Of a stretch of DNA of 64,000 bases, positions 52,475 through 62,179 are shown in pieces. The stretch lies in the NCBI RefSeq assembly GCF_004342005.1, contig NZ_SMBX01000002.1, forward strand, positions 636,603 to 700,602, in the 5' to 3' direction. This DNA is from Paracandidimonas soli. Its GTDB lineage: Bacteria > Pseudomonadota > Gammaproteobacteria > Burkholderiales > Burkholderiaceae_B. Position numbers and translations under genes: made by a program. The notes under the pieces were generated by a model. The model was given only the letters and a program-made list of their open reading frames with translations. It did not search any database and was not told the origin of the DNA. The number at the start of each line of letters is the position of its first letter. Within the stretch, counting starts at the first letter, position 1.

Positions 52475-53107
52475 TTATGGCTGGGGCTGCTGCGACGGTT
52501 GCGGTTGCGGCTGCTGCTGCGGCGGCGTGGAAGGCGCGTCCCCTTCCTGCGGCACGCCGGCAATGGCCCGGGCCGCGGCGGTCGCATTCTGCTCGGTACC
52601 AACGGCAAACACCAGCTGCTCCGTGGAGACCGGCTCTGCATAGCCTGGCGCCGCCATCAGGGTGCGACCGACGATCAGCGCCAGGCGACGCTTGGGATTG
52701 TCGGTGGTCACGCGCTTCACATGCTCGGAAGCCTGCTGGCTCAGCTCCAGGGCAAGCAGGCCCTCTCCGTCGCGACTGGAACCCGCCTGCACGCCGGTCA
52801 GGTCGTTGCGGGTCACGATCGGCTCCGGATTCAGGTACAGCATCGAGCCTTCGTTCAAGGGAACACTGACCCAGCCTTCGTGCTGAACCGTATCGGCCAG
52901 CAGCACGGCAACGGGAATCCCCTGCTCTTCATCCTGGCCGGCCGCCTGGGTTTCCTGCTCCTGCGAAGGCGTTGTCGTCTGCGGCGCTGCGGCGGTCCCG
53001 GCCTGCGTGTCCGGCTGGGCTGTATTCGTAGTTGGTGTCTGGCATGCGGCCAGGAGAAGCAGGCATGCGGATGCGGCCAGTCGGCTCAGTAGGGAGATGG
53101 CATTCAT
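52475..53107 (-). CDS. lipoprotein with SecDF-P1-head-like domain
   Basis: The 210-residue protein starts with a lipoprotein signal (MNAISLLSRLAASACLLLLAAC, lipidated Cys at 22). A Thr/Gln/Ala-rich linker follows, then a region VSVPLNEGSMLYLNPEPIVTRNDLTGVQAG...EGLLALELSQQASEHVKRVTT...LALIVGRTLMAAPGYAEPVSTEQLVFAVGT, which resembles the periplasmic P1-head fold of SecD. The C-terminus is a Gln-Pro repeat. It is likely anchored in the outer membrane or periplasm. No partner is evident; it is a separate transcription unit ending in a strong terminator. Confidence 0.8.
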   Translation of the reverse strand: MNAISLLSRLAASACLLLLAACQTPTTNTAQPDTQAGTAAAPQTTTPSQEQETQAAGQDEEQGIPVAVLLADTVQHEGWVSVPLNEGSMLYLNPEPIVTRNDLTGVQAGSSRDGEGLLALELSQQASEHVKRVTTDNPKRRLALIVGRTLMAAPGYAEPVSTEQLVFAVGTEQNATAAARAIAGVPQEGDAPSTPPQQQPQPQPSQQPQP

Positions 53108-53261
53108 TACGGCTAGGCCTCCGAGAAAAAGACAATGGATCCCAAAGCGCACTGCCGCCCTGGAACGGCCTGAAAAACAACAAGCCATGGAAAATTTTAC
53201 CAGCCATGAAAACGGCTGCACTTCAGGAAGCAACGCATTGTAGCCATGCAATACCGTGACG

Positions 53262-55445
53262 TCACATCAAGCTTGGTAAAGTACGAGCCGGGGCTCTGAC
53301 ATGGATCGTGACGGAATCACGCTCCAGGCCCGAAGGATCCAGCAGGCGGATGCGGTGCCTGCCCGGTTCAGGCTGCCAGAGCACGCCATTGCCCTTGCCC
53401 GCGACAACTCCTTCCACCAGCCACTTGAAACCGTCGGCATCGACATTGTCGGGCACGCCATCCAGCACGAAGCGCACGCGCTGGTGCGCCATGGGGATGT
53501 CCGGATCCAGCGCCAGGATGGTTCCGTCCACCGGGTACAGAATGGATGGAAGCAGCGGGCCTTCATCCAGCTCCTGCGTCGACAGGCTGACCTCGGATAC
53601 AGCCGTATCCGCCAAAAACGCTTCCACCCTCGCCGGCTCCTGCACGCCCTTGAACACGAGCGGCTGCCTTACGACGCCTGCAGGCGGGTCCGGCTGCTCG
53701 GAAGGGTGGGAGCGATGAAGATATCGCATAATGTCGTTCCAGATCGGCCCCGCGCCCGTCACGCCCGAGACATCCCGCATGCTGGCTCCCTCGCTGTTGC
53801 CCACCCATACGCCGACGGTATAGCGATCCGACCAGCCCATGCACCAGTTGTCCCTCATGTCCTTGCTGGTGCCTGTCTTCACCGCCGTCCAGAACGGCGT
53901 GCTCAACGGGCTGTCCATGCCGAACGTGCGCGAGCGCGCATGCCTGTCCGAAAGAATGTCGGCCACGATCCAGGCGGCTTGCGCCGACATGACCCTGCCA
54001 TTGCCCTCCGTCTTCCCGCCGGCGTCCAGCGTCCATCCGGCATGCACTCCGCCGTTCGCCAGGCCGCGATAGGCATTGGTCAGCGCCAGCAGAGACACGT
54101 CGGCGCTGCCCAGCGCCAAGCTGTATCCATAGAAACCGCCGTCGCGATCCAGCCCCAGCCCGAAACGGTTGAGCTGCGCGGCGAAGGATTCGGGCGTGAC
54201 CATGGTCAGCACCCTGACCGCGGGAATGTTCAATGAGGAAGCCAGCGCGGTGCGCGCGCTGACCCAGCCGGAGAATCCGCCGTCGTAATTACCCGGGAGA
54301 TAGATGCCCGAGCCCGTCTGCAGGTTCAGCGGGCTGTCCAGCAGCAGCGATGCCGCCGTGATCCGTTGCTGGTCTATGGCCTGCGCATACAGGAAAGGCT
54401 TGAGCGCCGAACCGGCCTGACGCTTCGCAGTGGCATGATCCACCTGCGCCGCCGCCGACCATTCCGCGCCGGACGAGCCGACGTAGGCCAGGATCTCTCC
54501 TGTTTCGTTGTCCATCACCACCACTGCGGCGTCGCGTACATCGACATCGCGCAGCATATGCAGGTGCCGGTTCATGCTCTCCGCCACGAACCGCTGGAGA
54601 TCTCCATCGATCGAGGTCTGCCAGGTCTCCGGCAGCGGTTCATCCCGCTTCAGTGAAGACAAGAGCAGGCGGGCAAGATGCGGCGCCTGCCTGTCCACCC
54701 CGTCCCATGCGCCGCCACGCTGCAGCACGATGGCGATGAAGGCGCCCAGGCTCTGGCAGGCGTCCTCCTGCCCAAGCTCGCGCAACAGCGCGCAGGCCCT
54801 GGATTCCAGCCTTTGAGCCGATACGTTGGGGCCTCGCAGCAATACCGCGGCAAGGACCGCTTCGCGCCAGTCCAACCCCGAGGGATGCTTGCGGAACAGC
54901 GTACGCGACAAGGCGTCGATTCCGACCAGCTCTCCGCGAAACGCCGCCAGGTTCAGATAGGCCTCCAGGATCTGCGGCTTGCTCCAGGCCTCCTCCAGAT
55001 CCCATGCCGTCATTGCCTGACTCCATTTCTCCGCCAAGCTGCGCCCCCCTTCGCCGCGCCTCAGATCCGGATCGACCAGTCCCGCCACCTGCATGGTAAT
55101 GGTGGAAGCGCCCCGGCGCGCACCATGCGCGACGCGATCCCAGGCCGCGCCTGCCACCGCCTTCCAGTCCACGCCCGCATGCGACCAGAAGCGCTTGTCT
55201 TCGGACTGCAGCACTGCGCTCAGCAATGCCGGCGACATCTGCTCGTAGGCGATCCAGTCGCCGCGCCGCTGGTTGAAATCAACGCGCACCCGCTGCAGCG
55301 GCTGGCCGCTGCGATCCAGCAGCATCGTATCCGACGCCTGGTAGGCTTGCATCGTCTCGTCGAACGAAGGCAAGCCCGCCGCCTGTACCACAGCCATGGC
55401 GGCGCACAGCAAGGCTGCGCACGCGACATTGCGCACGACGGCCAT
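53262..55445 (-). CDS. pbpC: penicillin-binding protein 1C
   Basis: The 727-residue protein is bifunctional. It has an N-terminal membrane anchor (about 5-23), a GT51 glycosyltransferase with the catalytic Glu in SEDKRFW (E82) and RGASTITMQVAGL (111-123), a transpeptidase with S346 in SALK, SLN at 404-406 and KTGTS at 523-527, and a BiPBP_C domain at the C-terminus. It polymerises and crosslinks peptidoglycan. The start at 55445 lies 4 bases after the alpha-2-macroglobulin stop; an ATG at 55475 would overlap it. The pairing with an alpha-2-macroglobulin gene is conserved in many proteobacteria. Confidence 0.93.
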   Translation of the reverse strand: MAVVRNVACAALLCAAMAVVQAAGLPSFDETMQAYQASDTMLLDRSGQPLQRVRVDFNQRRGDWIAYEQMSPALLSAVLQSEDKRFWSHAGVDWKAVAGAAWDRVAHGARRGASTITMQVAGLVDPDLRRGEGGRSLAEKWSQAMTAWDLEEAWSKPQILEAYLNLAAFRGELVGIDALSRTLFRKHPSGLDWREAVLAAVLLRGPNVSAQRLESRACALLRELGQEDACQSLGAFIAIVLQRGGAWDGVDRQAPHLARLLLSSLKRDEPLPETWQTSIDGDLQRFVAESMNRHLHMLRDVDVRDAAVVVMDNETGEILAYVGSSGAEWSAAAQVDHATAKRQAGSALKPFLYAQAIDQQRITAASLLLDSPLNLQTGSGIYLPGNYDGGFSGWVSARTALASSLNIPAVRVLTMVTPESFAAQLNRFGLGLDRDGGFYGYSLALGSADVSLLALTNAYRGLANGGVHAGWTLDAGGKTEGNGRVMSAQAAWIVADILSDRHARSRTFGMDSPLSTPFWTAVKTGTSKDMRDNWCMGWSDRYTVGVWVGNSEGASMRDVSGVTGAGPIWNDIMRYLHRSHPSEQPDPPAGVVRQPLVFKGVQEPARVEAFLADTAVSEVSLSTQELDEGPLLPSILYPVDGTILALDPDIPMAHQRVRFVLDGVPDNVDADGFKWLVEGVVAGKGNGVLWQPEPGRHRIRLLDPSGLERDSVTIHVRAPARTLPSLM

Positions 55446-55449
55446 GGCG

Positions 55450-58400
55450 CTACTGATTGGCCGCCGCTGCGCCATCCTGCACGCGCAGGACGCCGCCATC
55501 TGGCAGCACGCCGTGGACATCCGGCTGGTACAGCGCCTCCACTCGCGCACCAGGCATCTGGAAGGCGCCCGCCGTTCCCAGGCGCACGGTATAGCTCACT
55601 GTCGTTTCGCCCGTCGGCAGATACTCGTAATACGCCCGGAAGGAATCGAAGCCGCGTTCGACAAAGGTCGGCCACGGCCCCTTGGCCTCCTGCGGCTCCT
55701 CCACCCGCGACTGCGCCGCAATGGCCGAATCCCGTCCCAGGCCGCTGCCCAGGATGGTCGCGCCGGCGGGCACGGGGTCGTTCAGCACGACCCAACTGCC
55801 CGGCGTCTGGCTGCGCAGCAGCAATTGCACGCGATAGACATCGCCGATGCTCCACTGTCCCGGCACGGCCTGGTATACGGGCGTGACGCTGCGGTCCAGC
55901 GAGAACCCGGCCGCTATCGGCTGCGTGTGCGGTACCGCTGCCCTGGCCTGCACATCGACCCAGACCCGTCCGCTGCCCTCATGCCGCAGATCCAGCGGCT
56001 GCGTCTCTTCCGACGCGGGCCATGCCTGCGACAGATCGTCGGCGGCGGCTCCGGCCGGCAAGGCATTCCAGTCCACGGCGGAATCCCGCCCTCCGCCCAG
56101 GCTTACCAGCGTCCGGCCCTTGACCGGCTTGCGCTCGAACTGGCGCGAGAATCTCTCCAGCGCCAGGCTGCCCAGCAGGTTTTCCGTCGTGGTGCGCCAG
56201 GCGCCGTTCGTTTGCATGGCAAGGAGCCCTTGCGCGATGCGCGGCACATCTTCCGACCACGACAGCTGATCCGTCACGGCCAGCAGCAGGCGCGCCTGCT
56301 CCGTGGCGCGGCTATGCATCAGCCACCAGGACGCCTGCGGCCCGCTGTCTCCCACCAGGGTCTGCGTCCCGCGGCTGAGCAGGCGGGAGCGCAGTTCCGC
56401 ATCCACCTTGCGCAACTGACCATCCCTGTCCTTGAGCTTGGGCATGCGCTGCAGAATCTGCATCCAGTCCACCAGCGCGCCGACCGGCCAGCGTTCCGGC
56501 TCGATCGCGATACTGTCGACCAGGCGCGGTGACGCGGCATCGTAGCGCGACAAGGCTTCGATCGCCGTCAGCTTGCGCAGGTCCAGGTCCCGCTGCGGCG
56601 ACCAGCGCACCCGCTCGATGCGCCCCTGGGCGAAAGCCTGCAGGCCCTGCAGCATCCGCTGCTCCAGCGCGGCGGGCAGCGCAAACGACAACCCCATGGA
56701 TCTTGCTTCATGGCTGGCGCTGAGAATATAGGCCGTCAGCACCTCATTGCCCTGGCGCATGCCCGGGAAATAGGCCAGCAGGCCGTCGCTATCCAGCATA
56801 TCCGGCAGGCGCGCGACTAGCGCCTTCCATTGGCCCGTATCCCGCATGCCGATCGCCCTGGACGCCAGTTGCTCCGTGCAGGTGTAGGGATAGGCCTCGA
56901 ACCAGTCGTGCACGCCCGGCATGCCGCCCACGGCAAGACGAGAGCGCAGGGATATCCTCAGATCGCCCCTGGGTTCTCCCGATGGCAGGCGCAAAGCCCC
57001 CTTCGGCAATGCGATGGGCAGGCTGACCGGATTGTCCGCATCCAGCGGCAGCAGCGTGGCCTGGCGCACACGCACAGGCACGTCCGGCGCCAGCCGCTGG
57101 CTGATGCGTAGCGCATCCTCCGCCTGCTCGCCTCCCGGCGCATTGCGCTCGATCGCGCGCAACTCCCATTGCAGCTCGGCCTGGCCCGCATCCGTGGCCA
57201 GTACCGGCGCCTGCACGTTCCAGCGCACGGCGCTTGCCGATCCTGCCGCAAGGCCTATTGTCTGCGGCGACAGGCTGACGGCATCGCCCGACTCGCCCTG
57301 GCGATAGGACGCGGTGACTTCCACCTGCATGAAGCGCGATGTCGTATTGCGCACCGTCACCATGGCCTCGTAGGCATCGCCCTCGCGCACCTGCGGAGGA
57401 ATGCCGCCAATCACCTGCATATCCTGAGCGGTGACCAGACTGGACTTGCCGGTGCCGAAGCGCGATACGCCGTGATCCGCAATGGCGACCAGAGCGAACT
57501 GCGTGATGGCGTCATTCAGCGGTACCTGAATCCGGCCGCGCCCCTGCGCATCCAGCTTGATCTCCGGCTCCCACAGCAGCAGCGTATCCAGCAGTTCCCG
57601 CGTCGGGCTCTTGCCTCCCCCGCCGCCGGCCGGCAGCGCCTTGCGGCCATAATGCCTGCGGCCGATCACCTCCAGCTGAGTCGTCGCCGTGCGCACGCCA
57701 TAGCTGCGGCGCTGCCGCATGGCATCGAGCAGATCCCAACTGCGATTGGGAGAAAGCTCCAGCAAGGCCTGGTCGACGGCGGCGAATGCGACCGTCGCAT
57801 TGGAAGCGGGCTTGCCGTCGGGAAGGGCCACGCGGATGTTCACCGTCGCCGTATCCCGCACACGATACGACGGTTTTTCCGGCGCCACGTCCACCAGAAG
57901 CTGGTCATTCACATCCGATACCTGTACCTCGGCGACGCCATGCCTGAAGGCCGGCTTGGCCAGGTCGATGAACGGCGTGGGCGCCGCGTATCCCTGGTCG
58001 CTGCTGCGGAATGCCTTGTACCACTGGGTCGGCCGCTGCCAGCCCCAGGAGAAGAAGGAATGCCAGGAGGTCTGGCGCAGCCTGCCGCGCAAGGCGAGCA
58101 CAGACACGTACACATTGGGACCCCATTCCGGCCGTATGCCCAGGCGGATGGTCGGGTCCTTGCCCTCCAGCTCGACCACCTGCATGGCCAGCACGCCCTC
58201 GCGTTCGACCGCCAGCAGCGCCGTGGCCTGCCTGAATGGCATGCGCACCTGGAATTCGGCCACATCGCCGGGCGCGTACGAGCGCTTGTCGGGAATCAGA
58301 TCGATCCGGTCCGCGCTCTCGCCGCCGAACCAGAGCTCATCGCCGCCCGTCACCCAGACGGAAGATTGCGCCACGGACGCCCTGCCCTGGCCGTCCAGCG

Positions 58401-61400
58401 CGCGCGCATTGAACTGGATTTCTCCCGGCGTATTCAGCTCCATTGAGCAGACCAGCGTTCCCCTGGCATCGGTCTTGCCCTCGCAGACCTTGCCCAGGGT
58501 GCGCGTCTGGGTATGCGAGTCATAGCTGTAGAACCCGCCCACCAGGCGCTTGCGCGTCGAATAGGTCGTCCGGCTGGAAGCCGTCACCGACACCTGCGTT
58601 TCTGGCAGCGGCTTGCCCGACGGCGACAGCGCCACTACATGGATCTCGGCCGACTGGCCGACCTGCACCCAGCGGCTGACCCTGATGCCCGCCTGCACGG
58701 CGGACGGCCAGACGTTGGCCGTCTGGCTCAGGGTCTGCACCTGCCCATTCGGATCCCTGAAGCTGGCCTCGAACAGCCACTGCTGGGGACGGCTGACCTG
58801 CAGCAATTTCTCGACGGGCACGCTTGCCCCGCCCGCGCCGTCCAGCCTGACGGCGGCCTTGTCCAGGAACAGGCGCTGGCCTACCGGCTGCGAAGCGCCC
58901 TCGGCATCCTCCCCCGAGCCTTCGCCCGGATAGGGAGGCGAAAATTCATAGGCCTCATAGCCCTCGAACGAGACCGGCATGTCGCGCGCCACAGCGGAAA
59001 GCTGCACATCCAGCCCGGACGCCGCCCCGCCCGATACATAGGCCAGTTGCACGGAGGCATCCACGGCGGCCGGAGCCACCAGCACGCCGTCCTGCTTCGG
59101 CCCGGAAATCTGCAGGTTGCCCGTCAGCAACGGCAGCACGAACTCCTCGACATTGAAGCTTCCCGTCTCGTGCCAGACATAGTTTTCTCCGCGCAGATAG
59201 ACGGAATAGGAACCCAGCCTTGCAGTCTTCGGCAGCTCCATCACGTTCTGCGCGGACAGCCCTCCCGACTCCGAAGCCTGCCATTCGATCTTCTGCTCGT
59301 ACTCCTGGCCGGAGCCGTCATGCATGACCACCAGCCGGTCGGGCAGCGCTTCCTGCGAGGGCAGCGCGAAGCCGTCCCGTGTCAGGCTGCGGATATAGTG
59401 CTTCATCGATACGGTTTCCCCCGCGCGCAGCAGGGTGCGATCGAACACGGTATGCGCCTTGACCGTAGGCGTCGGCGAAGTGCTGACGGGAATATTGAAG
59501 CGCCAGGGCTCTATTCCCCTGTCCCAGCCGGAAAAGGCGAACGAGAACTCCGCCTTTCCCCGGGCCTGCGGGTGGTCGGCGGGAATGCGTGCGGAAACAT
59601 ACACCCCGCCCAGCCCCGTGCTGCTGCAATATTCCGGATACTCTATGGGATCGGTCAGGTGCAATGCGCCGTGCACACCGGTCACGCCCGAGGCCAGTTG
59701 CGACCCATCGCAGGACAACACGGATACCTGCGCATCGGGAACCACCTGCCCCTCGTCCAGCGTCGTCACCCACACCAGCAGATCGTCCCGTCCTTTCTTG
59801 ACGTGCACTGCAAGGTTCGTCATCAGGATCCCGGTGCGCACATACATGGGCTGTCCGTCTTCCAGCAGCGAGCGCCCGAGCTGCGCGGATTCGATTTCCA
59901 GCACATGGAAGCCGGGCCCCGACAAAGGCACGCCGATCACCTCGAACGGGCGCTGATCTCGGCCCGAAGCACCGGGCAGCACCCGGCGCACGACATTCGG
60001 CTGTCCGCGCAATGCGGAAAAGCCGCGCACATCAATCTGCGTTTCATTGTTGCCGTAGCTGGGCTCGCGGTCGGCCATGATGGCCGATAGCTGCCCCGCG
60101 CTCCAGCGCCCCTGCTCCAGACGCTGCAGCCGGGCGTACCAGCGCAGCACTTCGATATCGTTCTGCGTGCTCAGGCCGTTCACCGTGCCCGGACTGACGG
60201 ACAGCGCATCGGCGCCCAGCGCGGACTCCACGTTCCGGACCGTCACCGGCACGACGGCGGGATAATCGTCGTCGGATCCCCCCGAAGGCGCCTCCGCGAA
60301 ACGTTCCACCACGCCGAACGGCGCAGCGGCGAACTTGACCAGGGACGGATAGGCCGCCGTCCTGAAGCCCAGGGGAAAATCACCGGCATTGCTCAGTGTG
60401 CGGCCTGCATCGTCCTTGAGCCCTTCGGGCAAGGTCAGCGTCAGTTGCGCCTTTTCCGGGAAGGGTCCTTCGAACCAGACGTTCGTGACATCCGCATCGA
60501 ACGCGTCGTCGTCGGGCGCAGGCACGATTTCCTGGGTGGGCGTGCGCAGCCGGATCTTGCGCGCCTCCTCGCGCGGAATCGGCGCGGAGAAGGAAACGCC
60601 CACGCCGGAAACCGGCGTGCAGTCCGCATTCGCGTTTTCACGCATGCAGGAAAACTCGGCCCGGAACGGCTTGCGCACCTCGAAGTCGAAATGCTGGGCC
60701 TTGGTCGAAACCGCGGTCGCATCGTTTCCCGTGCTCTGCACGCCGGGCCCAACGATCAGACGCACTTTGCCTTCCGGCGGCAGCAGCCGCTGGCACTGCA
60801 GCAGTTGAACGCTATCGTCGGACGGTTCCCTCGTGAAATACATAGCGTCCAGAACGGCCTCGCGCTGCTCGCCCGTTATCCCGCGTACAGGAACGCGCTC
60901 CCCCAGGCCCTCTACATGGCAAAAGGCGTTTGCCAGCAAGCTGGCGGCGTCCACCTTGCCGTTGAAGCGCAAGACGAATACCTGATCCTCGTCGATGGGG
61001 TAATAGCCATAGGGCCCGACTTCCTGGACTGAAGGTCCCCCGACACGGAACTCATGAAGCGCCTTCCCGCCCAGCTTCTCTCCGGACAGGGTGCGAAAGT
61101 CCGGATCCAGCTCCGCCTTGCACGATACGCCGGGCGCCAGCGGACGATCGAATGCATACACCCAGCGCTTGTCGTCCAGCCACCGTCCCGAGCCAGCCGC
61201 AGTCGAATCGCTGCATACCACTCGCATGGGCGCGGGCTGCTGGCTGTCTCCAAAAGGCACGACCTGCGTCGAAAACTCCGCGCTGACTTCGCTGACCGAC
61301 GCCACCGTCCCCTGCGGCGTGAACTTGACCAGGCTGGCCGCCATGGCGGGCAAAGGCCCAGACAACACACCGGCAAGCACCCACGCGACCACTCTGCTCA

Positions 61401-61401
61401 T
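55450..61401 (-). CDS. bacterial alpha-2-macroglobulin family protein with thioester motif
   Basis: The 1983-residue protein has a Sec signal peptide (MSRVVAWVLAGVLSGPLPAMA, cleavage near 21) with no lipobox, a series of macroglobulin domains, a bait-region-like segment, the A2M domain (about 1270-1370, NDAITQFALVAIADHGVSRFGTGKSSLVTAQDM) and the thioester motif CTEQ at 1508-1511. In this family the Cys-Gln thioester traps attacking proteases in the periplasm, while PBP1c repairs peptidoglycan. It is longer than the E. coli relatives (about 1530-1650 residues). The gene precedes pbpC by 4 bases in one operon. Confidence 0.92.
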   Translation of the reverse strand: MSRVVAWVLAGVLSGPLPAMAASLVKFTPQGTVASVSEVSAEFSTQVVPFGDSQQPAPMRVVCSDSTAAGSGRWLDDKRWVYAFDRPLAPGVSCKAELDPDFRTLSGEKLGGKALHEFRVGGPSVQEVGPYGYYPIDEDQVFVLRFNGKVDAASLLANAFCHVEGLGERVPVRGITGEQREAVLDAMYFTREPSDDSVQLLQCQRLLPPEGKVRLIVGPGVQSTGNDATAVSTKAQHFDFEVRKPFRAEFSCMRENANADCTPVSGVGVSFSAPIPREEARKIRLRTPTQEIVPAPDDDAFDADVTNVWFEGPFPEKAQLTLTLPEGLKDDAGRTLSNAGDFPLGFRTAAYPSLVKFAAAPFGVVERFAEAPSGGSDDDYPAVVPVTVRNVESALGADALSVSPGTVNGLSTQNDIEVLRWYARLQRLEQGRWSAGQLSAIMADREPSYGNNETQIDVRGFSALRGQPNVVRRVLPGASGRDQRPFEVIGVPLSGPGFHVLEIESAQLGRSLLEDGQPMYVRTGILMTNLAVHVKKGRDDLLVWVTTLDEGQVVPDAQVSVLSCDGSQLASGVTGVHGALHLTDPIEYPEYCSSTGLGGVYVSARIPADHPQARGKAEFSFAFSGWDRGIEPWRFNIPVSTSPTPTVKAHTVFDRTLLRAGETVSMKHYIRSLTRDGFALPSQEALPDRLVVMHDGSGQEYEQKIEWQASESGGLSAQNVMELPKTARLGSYSVYLRGENYVWHETGSFNVEEFVLPLLTGNLQISGPKQDGVLVAPAAVDASVQLAYVSGGAASGLDVQLSAVARDMPVSFEGYEAYEFSPPYPGEGSGEDAEGASQPVGQRLFLDKAAVRLDGAGGASVPVEKLLQVSRPQQWLFEASFRDPNGQVQTLSQTANVWPSAVQAGIRVSRWVQVGQSAEIHVVALSPSGKPLPETQVSVTASSRTTYSTRKRLVGGFYSYDSHTQTRTLGKVCEGKTDARGTLVCSMELNTPGEIQFNARALDGQGRASVAQSSVWVTGGDELWFGGESADRIDLIPDKRSYAPGDVAEFQVRMPFRQATALLAVEREGVLAMQVVELEGKDPTIRLGIRPEWGPNVYVSVLALRGRLRQTSWHSFFSWGWQRPTQWYKAFRSSDQGYAAPTPFIDLAKPAFRHGVAEVQVSDVNDQLLVDVAPEKPSYRVRDTATVNIRVALPDGKPASNATVAFAAVDQALLELSPNRSWDLLDAMRQRRSYGVRTATTQLEVIGRRHYGRKALPAGGGGGKSPTRELLDTLLLWEPEIKLDAQGRGRIQVPLNDAITQFALVAIADHGVSRFGTGKSSLVTAQDMQVIGGIPPQVREGDAYEAMVTVRNTTSRFMQVEVTASYRQGESGDAVSLSPQTIGLAAGSASAVRWNVQAPVLATDAGQAELQWELRAIERNAPGGEQAEDALRISQRLAPDVPVRVRQATLLPLDADNPVSLPIALPKGALRLPSGEPRGDLRISLRSRLAVGGMPGVHDWFEAYPYTCTEQLASRAIGMRDTGQWKALVARLPDMLDSDGLLAYFPGMRQGNEVLTAYILSASHEARSMGLSFALPAALEQRMLQGLQAFAQGRIERVRWSPQRDLDLRKLTAIEALSRYDAASPRLVDSIAIEPERWPVGALVDWMQILQRMPKLKDRDGQLRKVDAELRSRLLSRGTQTLVGDSGPQASWWLMHSRATEQARLLLAVTDQLSWSEDVPRIAQGLLAMQTNGAWRTTTENLLGSLALERFSRQFERKPVKGRTLVSLGGGRDSAVDWNALPAGAAADDLSQAWPASEETQPLDLRHEGSGRVWVDVQARAAVPHTQPIAAGFSLDRSVTPVYQAVPGQWSIGDVYRVQLLLRSQTPGSWVVLNDPVPAGATILGSGLGRDSAIAAQSRVEEPQEAKGPWPTFVERGFDSFRAYYEYLPTGETTVSYTVRLGTAGAFQMPGARVEALYQPDVHGVLPDGGVLRVQDGAAAANQ

Positions 61402-61689
61402 TCATGACTCCAAGGTCTTTTTCCTGGCGCAAGGATACCGTAAGTCCGCCGGATTTTCCCGGCCGATTGCCGTTTCTTCCCATTGAAACAGGATGAAGCA
61501 AACGTAGCAGTCGGCTACCGGCGCAAACGCATCTCAGCGCTGCTTCCACGGCACCCACAGCCTGCAAATTCCCTGCGGGACAGGATGAGTTTCTTTATGT
61601 CATAATTGCGGACTGTCGGCTTTGGCGCTGTCTTTGGGTCGCGTCCTGCCGCTTCGATGTCCGCATGGCGCAAGCCGTCGCGGATATCC
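61402..61689. other. intergenic region before the tRNA gene
   Basis: This 288-base stretch between the alpha-2-macroglobulin start and the tRNA holds no open frame with coding character. A possible tRNA promoter is GGGACA (61577-61582) with CATAAT (61601-61606), spacing 18; it is weak. Confidence 0.4.
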
Positions 61690-61768
<79 letters not shown>

Positions 61769-61848
61769 TTGTTTATGCGGGTTTGCAAAGGTCCGGCATC
61801 AAGTATCAAAAAATCTGTTGGGGGAAAAATTGACATGCCCCATAACAC

Positions 61849-61873
61849 GCCCGCCTTCGAGCGGGCTTTTTTT
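61849..61873 (+). terminator. rho-independent terminator downstream of the tRNA
   Basis: GCCCGC (61849-61854), loop CTTCGA, GCGGGC (61861-61866), then seven T residues (61867-61873). It lies 80 bases after the tRNA and would end its transcript. Confidence 0.92.
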
Positions 61874-61938
61874 GCGTCAAAATCATGGATCCAATACGCG
61901 CATGGCTACGTAACAGCTATTTCAGACGACAAGCAATA

Positions 61939-61958
61939 TACTGTACAAATGAACAGTG
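61939..61958. promoter_or_regulatory. LexA-type SOS box at the Cys-rich prophage gene
   Basis: The bases TACTGT-N8-ACAGTG at 61939-61958 contain CTG-N10-CAG (61941-61956), closely matching the LexA box of recA in this same window. The box covers the start codon (61949) of the following gene. Confidence 0.65.
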
Positions 61959-62179
61959 TAAATGTCTTCGTTGACGACCCCAACCATTGCTGCTGGACCT
62001 GCGCCCACTGGCGCGGCGAGACTGGCGCGGATGATGCTCATGCTGTTTGCCGGCATCGTGGCGGTCTGCTGGTGATCGGCAAGCCAGACGCCGGATGCGC
62101 ATACTGGGAGCCATGCCCCACGAAATCGCCCGAGCTGTTCGATCTTTATGGCTGCGCCGAAGAAGCGACGGAATCGTAA
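61949..62179 (+). CDS. Cys-rich small prophage protein
   Basis: A 76-residue acidic protein with eight cysteines, including HCCWTCAHW, VCRHRG, DAGCAYW and EPC. The paired cysteines and His suggest metal binding. No family is named. The ATG lies inside a LexA-type box, so the mRNA would be leaderless or the true start is further upstream in the same open frame, which extends back to at least 61835. It converges on the spanin gene and overlaps it by 34 bases. Prophage genes under LexA often induce the phage; whether this one does is unknown. Confidence 0.6.
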   Translation: MNSVNVFVDDPNHCCWTCAHWRGETGADDAHAVCRHRGGLLVIGKPDAGCAYWEPCPTKSPELFDLYGCAEEATES

